This document shows, in pieces, positions 1 through 4,677 of a DNA stretch of 7,775 nucleotides (within the stretch, counting starts at the first letter, position 1; each line of letters begins with the position of its first letter). The position numbers and the translations under genes are program-made. The notes under the pieces were generated by a model. That model was given only the letters and a program-made list of their open reading frames with translations. It had not been told where the DNA came from and searched no databases. The DNA is from an uncultured Bacteroidales bacterium (lineage in GTDB: Bacteria; Bacteroidota; Bacteroidia; Bacteroidales; UBA4417). Where the stretch lies: assembly GCA_903917425.1 (NCBI GenBank), contig CAIXAQ010000522.1, forward strand, positions 1 through 7,775, read 5' to 3'.

Positions 1-22
1 ACCGTTTGGGCTGATTATCTTT

Positions 23-625
23 CTAGATTCCAGCAAATTCGGTATTCACATTAATGTATCCGGGATACGAAATCGGAAAACCACTGACTGTTATCGTGGG
101 TTTCATCTGCAACGTGAAACGGGTTGGTTTGCTTCCGGTACCAGCCAGGTTTAGTCCAAAATTAAGTATGGCATCGGCACTTTTGCCCGATAAAGCTTTT
201 TTCAGATCTATCTGCATTTGCATCGGAATGATTGCTGAACCGTTATTCGCAGGAATAGTGACCTGTTTGTCTAAAATCCCCCTGGTCATCTCCAGGTTAT
301 CGATCAATAATATCCATTCAATCCTGGTTATGCCGGCGGTTGCTGTATTTGGATTTTTAGCTTCGATATTCAATGTGAAACTCAGCGGTAATTGCGGTGA
401 AGCAGCAGCAACAGCTAGTTTGCCTGCGTCGAACATATTTATGTCTGATATATTTTTTATATTCTGAACATTAACTCCGGCAAGATTCAACTGCTGAACC
501 GATGCGAGCCTGAATTCGCATTTAGCAAGGTTACTCATTTGTGAAACCTGTTTTACCACATCGCACGAGTATAGAAAAATCAGAAAACTTACTGATACCA
601 TCAGAATTGATTTTTTTGTCCACAT
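23..625 (-). CDS. LEA14/WHy-domain-like lipoprotein
   Basis: Predicted membrane-anchored lipoprotein of 200 residues, function unknown. The start at 625 is preferred because it puts a proper signal peptide at the N-terminus: MWTKKS, a hydrophobic stretch (residues 7-19) and a lipobox L-Y-S-C with Cys21 as the lipidated residue. An in-frame ATG at 673 would add 16 residues ahead of the signal peptide. Residues about 75-190 resemble the LEA type 2 (LEA14/WHy) beta-sandwich: an 'AKNPN' motif, then 'RIEWILLIDN', 'GILDKQVTIPAN' and an 'IPMQMQIDL' strand. In this family the fold is thought to aid envelope or desiccation stress tolerance; here that is only inference. The gene stands alone, divergent from the Rrf2 regulator gene across a 143-bp gap, with a good promoter at 694-724. 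The domain assignment rests on pattern recognition. Confidence 0.75.
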   Translation of the reverse strand: MWTKKSILMVSVSFLIFLYSCDVVKQVSQMSNLAKCEFRLASVQQLNLAGVNVQNIKNISDINMFDAGKLAVAAASPQLPLSFTLNIEAKNPNTATAGITRIEWILLIDNLEMTRGILDKQVTIPANNGSAIIPMQMQIDLKKALSGKSADAILNFGLNLAGTGSKPTRFTLQMKPTITVSGFPISYPGYINVNTEFAGI

Positions 626-693
626 AATTTTAGTTGTATAAATTTTACCTGCATCTATCAAAAACCAAGCCATGCGGCTTATTTAGACTGATT

Positions 694-724
694 TAAAATT
701 ACATGACCGATACTATAAATCAAA
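694..724 (-). promoter_or_regulatory. Bacteroidota-type promoter of the lipoprotein gene
   Basis: On the minus strand, TTTG (complement of 721-724) is followed by exactly 19 bases and then TAATTTTA (complement of 694-701). This matches the Bacteroidota sigma-ABfr pattern TTTG-N19-TAnnTTTG in all but the last base. It would give a leader of roughly 60 nt before the start at 625. Confidence 0.55.
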
Positions 725-768
725 AAAATAATACCGACATTTGAGCAATTAAATACTTATATAACCTA

Positions 769-1170
769 ATGGCTAAAATTGTTTCATATTCAGAAGCCGC
801 TTCTATCGGTATGCACGGCATGGTGCTGGTTGCCAGAGCCGGAGAGACTATAAATGTGCAAAAAATTGCTGATATTACAGGCTCATCCCGGCATCATGTG
901 GCAAAAGTGATGCAACGTCTCGTAAAAGAAGGGTTTCTATCATCAAACAGGGGACCATCGGGAGGATTTAATTTAAATATAGCACCCGAAAAAATTACTT
1001 TATTACAGCTTTACGAAGCCATCGAAGGACAGGTTAAAATAATTAGTTGTCCCCACGAAAAGCAAGTCTGTCCTTTTGACAAATGCATTTTAGGAACAGT
1101 AGTCTATAAAATGACTCAAACTTTCCACGATCACCTGTCGTCAACCACATTGGCCGATATGATGGAATAG
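769..1170 (+). CDS. Rrf2-family Fe-S transcriptional regulator (NsrR/IscR type)
   Basis: A 133-residue DNA-binding regulator of the Rrf2 family. Residues 1-75 form the winged helix-turn-helix: 'INVQKIADITGSSRHHVAKV' (28-47) is the recognition HTH and 'NRGPSGGFNL' (60-69) is the diagnostic Rrf2 wing. Residues 76-90 begin the dimerisation helix. Three cysteines, C94, C101 and C106, sit in the Fe-S binding loop, spanning 12 residues as in IscR and NsrR. Glu9 falls where NsrR has its Asp8 cluster ligand. Family members sense nitric oxide, cluster status or redox. A nitrosative role is favoured because a YgbA-family gene and an Fe-S protein gene lie downstream. The next gene starts 228 bp later behind its own promoter and dyad, so this regulator probably acts on it and possibly on itself. 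NsrR versus another Rrf2 subgroup cannot be settled here. Confidence 0.92.
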   Translation: MAKIVSYSEAASIGMHGMVLVARAGETINVQKIADITGSSRHHVAKVMQRLVKEGFLSSNRGPSGGFNLNIAPEKITLLQLYEAIEGQVKIISCPHEKQVCPFDKCILGTVVYKMTQTFHDHLSSTTLADMME

Positions 1171-1200
1171 AACAAACTTCTACCCTGTCATGATTAATAT

Positions 1201-1242
1201 ACAAAAATATTCATTTCTCCGAATGAAATAAATATTTTTTGT
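1201..1242. promoter_or_regulatory. Long imperfect dyad: candidate Rrf2 operator or AT-rich hairpin
   Basis: Inner arms TTCATT (1210-1215) and AATGAA (1222-1227) are perfect complements around a 6-base spacer. Outer arms ACAAAAATATT (1201-1211) and AATATTTTTTGT (1231-1242) are complementary except for one extra T, with a 3-base bulge (1228-1230) between inner and outer right arms. The dyad abuts the -7 element at 1242-1249 and covers the position where a -33 box should be, so a bound protein would block or modulate that promoter. The divided AT-rich arms resemble Rrf2-family operators in general form. It could instead be a weak terminator hairpin for the regulator gene, whose stop is 31 bp upstream. 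Confidence 0.5.
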
Positions 1243-1249
1243 ACATTTG
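1242..1249 (+). promoter_or_regulatory. -7 promoter element before the Fe-S protein gene
   Basis: TACATTTG is a perfect match to the Bacteroidota -7 consensus TAnnTTTG. No TTG-type -33 box lies 19-21 bases upstream; that position holds the centre of the dyad at 1201-1242. Transcription would begin near 1255, leaving a leader of about 140 nt before the start at 1399. Confidence 0.5.
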
Positions 1250-1398
1250 CGCATTCAATTACCTTAATTCTTATATAGCATATTGTCACTCGTTCCTGGT
1301 TCATAAGTTCACAATCTTTTCGATTCACTTTCTCATTGTGGTCAAACCAATGCAGACATATTAATACAAAAATAAGCCCTCCAAAAAAACAAAATTAT

Positions 1399-2322
1399 AT
1401 GCTTAGAAAAATCATAGAAATTGACGAAGAAAAGTGCAACGGTTGTGGATTATGTATTCCGAACTGCCACGAAGGTGCACTTCAGATAATTGACGGTAAA
1501 GCCCGATTAATCAGCGACTTATTTTGTGATGGATTAGGTGCTTGCCTCGGTCACTGTCCGGAAGGTGCCATCGAGATTATAGGGCGCGAAGCTGAACCTT
1601 ATAATGAAACGATTGTGATGGAAACGATTGTAAAACAGGGACGTAATACCATTCTGGCGCATCTCGAACACCTTCGCGACCATAATGAACATGCATTCCT
1701 GAAAGAAGCTGTTGATTATATTAAAAAACACAATATAGACCTAAGTCCCGAAGCATCCTTAAAACCAGCATCAACACTAATTTTTCCAACTATGAAAGAC
1801 GCATTAAATCACGTTAAGCCTGAGCACGAAAGTGCCTGTGGTTGTGGAAGTTCCAAAACCATTGACTTCCGTATTGATACTGACAAAGTTAACGCAAGCG
1901 TTGCTGCAACCGCTGCTGCCACCACGGCGGACCCTGCACCTTCGGAACTTCGGCAGTGGCCTGTGCAACTCCACCTGGTTAACCCGATGGCATCTTATTT
2001 TCAGGGAGCTGATGTTGTTTTGGCTGCTGATTGCGTGGCATTTGCCATGGGCGATTTTCACAACCGTTTGCTCAAGAACAAATCGCTTGCTATTGCCTGT
2101 CCTAAGCTGGATAGCAATAAAGAAGCGTATATCGAAAAACTATCGACCATGATTTCGGAAGCTAAAATCAACACATTAACAGTTCCTATTATGGAAGTTC
2201 CTTGTTGCGGCGGACTAATACAAATGGCTAAAATGGCTGTTCAACAATCGGGTCGTAATATTCCGGTTAAGAAAATTGTAGTTGGAATAAAAGGAGAAAT
2301 CCTGCATGAAGAATGGGTGTAG
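1399..2322 (+). CDS. 4Fe-4S dicluster ferredoxin-domain protein
   Basis: Cytoplasmic iron-sulfur protein of 307 residues, probably an electron carrier or a redox partner. The ATG at 1399 is chosen because the ferredoxin domain begins at once with 'MLRKIIEIDEEKC'; a TTG at 1336 would add 21 atypical residues. Motif 1 is complete: C13-X2-C16-X2-C19-X3-C23. Motif 2 has C43, C49 and C53, but Leu46 replaces the second cysteine ('CDGLGACLGHCPEG'). I recall this as usual for this protein family, in which the pattern is conserved. Then follow a helical segment (67-112), a C147-G-C149 pair, an Ala/Thr-rich linker (164-180) and a C-terminal alpha/beta domain (about 188-302) with C212, C234 and a C269-C270-G-G motif. 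Homologues often sit beside hydroxylamine reductase/Hcp genes. Here it lies between an Rrf2 regulator and a cupin-YgbA operon, which suggests a role in nitrosative or redox stress; the exact reaction is unknown. Confidence 0.88.
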   Translation: MLRKIIEIDEEKCNGCGLCIPNCHEGALQIIDGKARLISDLFCDGLGACLGHCPEGAIEIIGREAEPYNETIVMETIVKQGRNTILAHLEHLRDHNEHAFLKEAVDYIKKHNIDLSPEASLKPASTLIFPTMKDALNHVKPEHESACGCGSSKTIDFRIDTDKVNASVAATAAATTADPAPSELRQWPVQLHLVNPMASYFQGADVVLAADCVAFAMGDFHNRLLKNKSLAIACPKLDSNKEAYIEKLSTMISEAKINTLTVPIMEVPCCGGLIQMAKMAVQQSGRNIPVKKIVVGIKGEILHEEWV

Positions 2323-2343
2323 ATGGATGGGAGAATTTATTAA

Positions 2344-2448
2344 TTTGAAAATTTGAAAATGAGGTTGATTGTTTCACAGGTTGATGGGTTGATGGGTTGA
2401 TGGGTTGATAGGTTGATAGGTTGATGGGTTGATAGGTTGATAGGTTGA
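2344..2448 (+). repeat. 8-bp tandem repeat tract (TTTGAAAA and TTGATRGG units)
   Basis: Two copies of TTTGAAAA (2344-2359) are followed, after a 21-bp spacer, by eight uninterrupted copies of TTGATGGG/TTGATAGG (2381-2444) plus a partial TTGA (2445-2448). At the variable sixth base the order of the eight units is G,G,G,A,A,G,A,A. The tract fills much of the 206-bp gap between the Fe-S gene and the first cupin gene. No open frame or Rho-independent terminator is seen in it. Short 8-bp tandem repeats of this kind are familiar in Bacteroidota intergenic DNA; the function is unknown, and copy-number change by slippage is plausible. Confidence 0.9.
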
Positions 2449-2468
2449 GTTTTAAGTGGGGATCAATT

Positions 2469-2500
2469 TTCGGGTTACTTTATTTTAAAAAATAGTTTAA
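2469..2500 (+). promoter_or_regulatory. Weak candidate promoter of the cupin-ygbA-cupin operon
   Basis: TAGTTTAA (2493-2500) matches the -7 consensus TAnnTTTG except for the last two bases' composition, and TTCG (2469-2472) lies 20 bases upstream as a poor -33 box. It sits just after the 8-bp repeat tract and 29 bp before the cupin start. Read-through from the Fe-S protein gene is an alternative source of transcription. Confidence 0.25.
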
Positions 2501-2528
2501 TAGAACTGATTACCAATATATTAAAAAT

Positions 2529-2858
2529 ATGGAAAACGAGAAAATTGTTCAAGGAGTTCCTTTTGTTTTTTCCGATTCGATCAGCTACCAGGCTGACGGG
2601 ATCGTGAGTAAAAGAATTATCCAGAAAGAAAAAGGCAATATTACTCTTTTTGCTTTTGATGCCGGACAAAAACTGAGCGAGCACACAGCGCCTTTCGATG
2701 CGGTGGTTCAGGTTATACAAGGGAATGCTGAGATCGTAATTGGCGGAAACCCGCATCAACTTACTGCCGGTCAAAGTATTATAATGCCGGCCAACATTCC
2801 TCATGCAGTAAATGCCAACGAGCAGTTTATGATGCTTTTGACAATGATCAGGGAATAA
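2529..2858 (+). CDS. Small single-domain cupin protein
   Basis: A 109-residue cytoplasmic protein made of one cupin beta-barrel. Cupin motif 1 is 'GQKLSEHTAPFDAVVQVIQG' (46-65): H52 is present but the second histidine is missing and Q61 lies about where the motif glutamate would be. Cupin motif 2 is 'GQSIIMPANIPHAVNA' (81-96), with H92 as a second candidate metal ligand. Two histidines and possibly Gln could bind a metal, but the reduced ligand set argues against assigning an enzyme reaction. It is the first gene of a compact group: YgbA starts 10 bp after its stop, and a second related cupin follows. The context suggests a role in the nitrosative/redox response, as an NO- or metal-linked sensor, carrier or enzyme; this is inference. 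The substrate is unknown. Confidence 0.85.
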   Translation: MENEKIVQGVPFVFSDSISYQADGIVSKRIIQKEKGNITLFAFDAGQKLSEHTAPFDAVVQVIQGNAEIVIGGNPHQLTAGQSIIMPANIPHAVNANEQFMMLLTMIRE

Positions 2859-2868
2859 ACCAGATTTG

Positions 2869-3192
2869 ATGCTCATATTTAATACACGTCGCGAAAGAGA
2901 ATCGATCATTGTACAAACCATGATCAGATTGTACTGCAAGGAAAATCACAGCAACGGTGCGGCCTTTTGTGATGAATGTCTGTCATTGAAAGTGTATGCA
3001 GAAAAACGTCTGCTACGCTGCATGTTTGGAGAATTGAAACCGGTTTGCAAGCAATGCCCTGTACATTGTTATTCGCCTGCTATGCGCGAACAAATGCGGG
3101 TAGTAATGCGCTGGGCAGGGCCAAGAATGATCTATAAAAAACCAGGGCTTGCCATTTTGCATATCCTTGATACTATGACTACTAAAAGATAA
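2869..3192 (+). CDS. ygbA: YgbA-family (nitrous oxide-stimulated promoter family) protein
   Basis: A 107-residue cysteine-rich cytoplasmic protein of the YgbA family, which in enterobacteria belongs to the NsrR nitric-oxide regulon. Family landmarks are in order: 'RRERESIIVQTMIRLYC' (8-24 region), the C34-X2-C37 pair, 'RCMFGELKP' (50-58), C60-X2-C63, 'CPVHCY' with C67, and 'MREQMRVVMRWAGPRM' (72-87). Seven cysteines (23, 34, 37, 51, 60, 63, 67) suggest Fe-S or zinc binding, though no cofactor is proven from sequence. The ATG at 2869 is preferred; a TTG at 2866 would add one residue. It is 10 bp downstream of one cupin and 34 bp upstream of another, so co-transcription is very likely. With the Rrf2 gene upstream, it is the main evidence that this locus answers nitrosative stress. 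The biochemical activity is not established. Confidence 0.86.
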   Translation: MLIFNTRRERESIIVQTMIRLYCKENHSNGAAFCDECLSLKVYAEKRLLRCMFGELKPVCKQCPVHCYSPAMREQMRVVMRWAGPRMIYKKPGLAILHILDTMTTKR

Positions 3193-3226
3193 AGACATAA
3201 CATAAATAAAATTTAATCTCACAAGA

Positions 3227-3532
3227 ATGAAAATAGTATCTTTAACGGACGCACCAAAAGTACCTTCGGGACTTGACGGTCACATCATGCATTCTTCTGA
3301 CAAACTACAGGTTATCCATCTCTGCCTGCAGCCGGGACAAAATATTCCTCAGCATCCAAACCCGTTTGATGCTGTCGCCTGCCTGATAGAAGGTGAAGTT
3401 GTTCTGAACGCCGGAAAAGATCAATTCAGACTGACACTGTACGATGTGGTTGAGATAGCTAAAAATACAGACCGGGGATTTTCTAACCAAAGTGCATCGG
3501 AAGCCAGGCTGTTAATCATGAAAAAGTTATAA
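3227..3532 (+). CDS. Second small cupin-like protein with a degenerate metal site
   Basis: A 101-residue protein predicted to be a single cupin barrel. 'GQNIPQHPNPFDAVACLIEG' (37-56) is motif 1 and shares the H-x-x-P-F-D-A-V core with the cupin encoded upstream of ygbA, so the two may be paralogues. H43 is kept. In motif 2, 'LYDVVEIAKNTDRGFSNQ' (71-88), the expected histidine is replaced (Arg83-Gly84 region), so a classical metal site looks incomplete. Cysteines 33 and 52 are extra potential ligands. It lies 34 bp after ygbA with no visible promoter between, and an intrinsic terminator follows 24 bp after the stop, so it ends the cupin-ygbA-cupin transcription unit. The function is unknown; a non-catalytic binding or regulatory role is possible. 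Confidence 0.78.
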   Translation: MKIVSLTDAPKVPSGLDGHIMHSSDKLQVIHLCLQPGQNIPQHPNPFDAVACLIEGEVVLNAGKDQFRLTLYDVVEIAKNTDRGFSNQSASEARLLIMKKL

Positions 3533-3555
3533 AACCCTGACGATCTATACCTCCC

Positions 3556-3580
3556 AGGTGCCCGTGCGGCACTTTTTTCG
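3556..3580 (+). terminator. Rho-independent terminator of the cupin-ygbA-cupin operon
   Basis: The stem GTGCC (3558-3562) pairs with GGCAC (3568-3572) around loop CGTGC. It is extendable by an A-U and a G-U pair and is followed by a run of six T (3573-3578). It starts 24 bp after the stop of the second cupin gene. Confidence 0.85.
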
Positions 3581-3611
3581 TTTTATATAATAAGCAAACA
3601 GCTCAAATTAA

Positions 3612-3619
3612 TACCTTTG
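3612..3619 (+). promoter_or_regulatory. -7 promoter element of the DUF5063 gene
   Basis: TACCTTTG matches the Bacteroidota -7 consensus TAnnTTTG perfectly and lies 32 bp before the ATG. No TTG-type -33 box is seen at 19-21 bases upstream, where the sequence is AT-rich. Located just after the terminator at 3556-3580, it marks a new transcription unit. Confidence 0.55.
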
Positions 3620-3651
3620 ACCCGATTTAACATTGAGCCAGCATCGTTTTT

Positions 3652-4191
3652 ATGACAAATTTATCCAATCCCGATCCGGCCACTTCAGCTAATGTGCTTG
3701 ATATGTTCACGGTAGCTAATGAATTTTGCATCTTTACCGAAAAAGCCGAAAAATATGATCCACAGGAAGTGCTACAATATTATGCAAAAATTTGCCCTCT
3801 ATTGTATTTAAAAGGGGCTCTTTTGCCCGTAGTTGAGACTGATGAAGATTTTTTCGGCGAACGGTTTGTGAACGAAGATCAATGGGAAAGCATCTACAAT
3901 TCTCTTCTGAGTGTATTTATGACAAACGATGAGTTTTTCACCCTCTCCTACGATAATACTGATAACATTCCACTGAGAGCAAGCATTTCGGAACACCTGG
4001 CGGATGTTTACCAGGATTTGAAAGATTTTGTTCTACTGTATCAGAAAAACCTGGCCTATGCCAAAAATAATGCAGTGAGCGAATGCCGGAAATTATTTAT
4101 TTCGCATTGGGGAGCAAGGATTGCTGCCGTTTTGCCTGCCTTGCATGCCATCGCATTTCCGGCTGAAACGGACGATGAGATGAATTATTAG
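3652..4191 (+). CDS. DUF5063 domain-containing protein
   Basis: A 179-residue soluble, acidic, mostly helical protein with no signal peptide or membrane segment. It is recognised as DUF5063 by its general layout and by the conserved blocks 'EHLADVYQDLKDFVLLYQ' (114-131) and 'HWGARIAAVLPALHAI' (152-167); the N-terminal third has a helical 'ANEFCIFTEKAE' segment (22-33). The function is unknown. The gene has its own -7 element and is separated from the upstream operon by a terminator, and from the downstream oxidoreductase gene by 486 bp, so nothing in the window ties it to a pathway. No terminator with a clear T-run is seen after it. Confidence 0.8.
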   Translation: MTNLSNPDPATSANVLDMFTVANEFCIFTEKAEKYDPQEVLQYYAKICPLLYLKGALLPVVETDEDFFGERFVNEDQWESIYNSLLSVFMTNDEFFTLSYDNTDNIPLRASISEHLADVYQDLKDFVLLYQKNLAYAKNNAVSECRKLFISHWGARIAAVLPALHAIAFPAETDDEMNY

Positions 4192-4263
4192 ATTGGTTTC
4201 TATCCGAATTAGTTTCAACAGTTGATTCTACCACGAGTTGAATGGGATTTGAGGCTTTTCGAG

Positions 4264-4418
4264 GCCGGAAGACCGAAGTCAGTAGACGGAAGTATCTGCT
4301 AACTTGAAATTCTTAACAACCAATGAAAAATAATTCCAGGAAAGCTATTTGCCATAATATCTGCTGCTTGCAGTGAAAATAAAAGTTATAAAGGGACTCT
4401 AGTCTTCTGACTTCCGGC
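4264..4418. repeat. Inverted-repeat element with GCCGGAAG ends
   Basis: The left arm at 4264-4289 begins GCCGGAAG, continues with ACCGAAG and then TCAGTAGAC. The right arm at 4401-4418, read on the minus strand, is GCCGGAAG followed directly by TCAGAAGACT. The arms are therefore near-identical inverted copies, except that the left one carries an extra 7-base GAAG-containing block and one mismatch. About 110 bp of AT-rich sequence lies between. This could be a MITE-like remnant, a folded intergenic RNA, or chance use of common GAAGTC/GAAGAC repeats of Bacteroidota. Confidence 0.5.
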
Positions 4419-4620
4419 AATCTGATTTTATCGACTAAATTATCAGCACAACCAGTTAAATTCCCCTGTTTGTTTTACATCTGATTATTTTTTGTATAGT
4501 ACTCATTATCAGGCAAATAGTATATTGTATCCAAAAAAGGGGGAACTTATCCTGAGTTGCTCTTCGTATCGGTTAAATTAAACTTGAAAAAATACCCGAT
4601 TAAAAGTCAAACCTAAAAAC

Positions 4621-4651
4621 TTTCCGGTCTTTGATATGTTCTTTAACTTTA
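4621..4651 (+). promoter_or_regulatory. Bacteroidota-type promoter of the Old Yellow Enzyme gene
   Basis: TTTC (4621-4624), 19 bases, then TAACTTTA (4644-4651) matches TTTG-N19-TAnnTTTG with one mismatch in each box. The predicted transcription start near 4657 lies upstream of the ATG at 4678 but downstream of an alternative in-frame codon at 4636, which supports the 4678 start. Confidence 0.5.
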
Positions 4652-4677
4652 CATATATAACCAATAATTCACAAATC

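Larger units (their letters stand above)
4192..4677. other. Long non-coding gap with an inverted-repeat element
   Basis: No credible gene is seen on either strand. The stretch holds an inverted-repeat element (4264-4418) and, at its right end, the promoter of the downstream oxidoreductase gene (4621-4651). The part from about 4440 to 4620 is AT-rich, and I see no convincing RNA gene, riboswitch or operator in it. Confidence 0.6.

Noticed and set aside
54..467. Open frame of 137 codons on the + strand
   Set aside because: It lies entirely antisense to the lipoprotein gene, whose reading frame has a clear signal peptide, lipobox and LEA14-like pattern. The + strand product resembles no family I know.
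736..743. GACATTTG as the -7 box of the Rrf2 gene
   Set aside because: The first consensus base is wrong and no -33 box is found 19-21 bases upstream. The promoter of this gene remains unidentified.
1804..2152. Overlapping open frames on both strands within the Fe-S protein gene
   Set aside because: They arise from the Ala/Thr/Pro-rich linker and GC-richer part of the real gene. The main frame continues into a conserved cysteine-bearing C-terminal domain.
2381..2448. CRISPR-like array
   Set aside because: The 8-bp units are directly adjacent with no spacers, so this is a simple tandem repeat, and no cas gene is present.
2513..2532. AT-rich dyad CCAATATATT/AAAAATATGG over the cupin start as an operator
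   Set aside because: When compared with its reverse complement, too many positions mismatch, and AT-rich sequence gives such patterns by chance.
2475..2939. Open frame of 154 codons on the - strand
   Set aside because: It is antisense to the cupin gene, its promoter region and the start of ygbA. The sense frames show recognisable family motifs, so this is a shadow frame.
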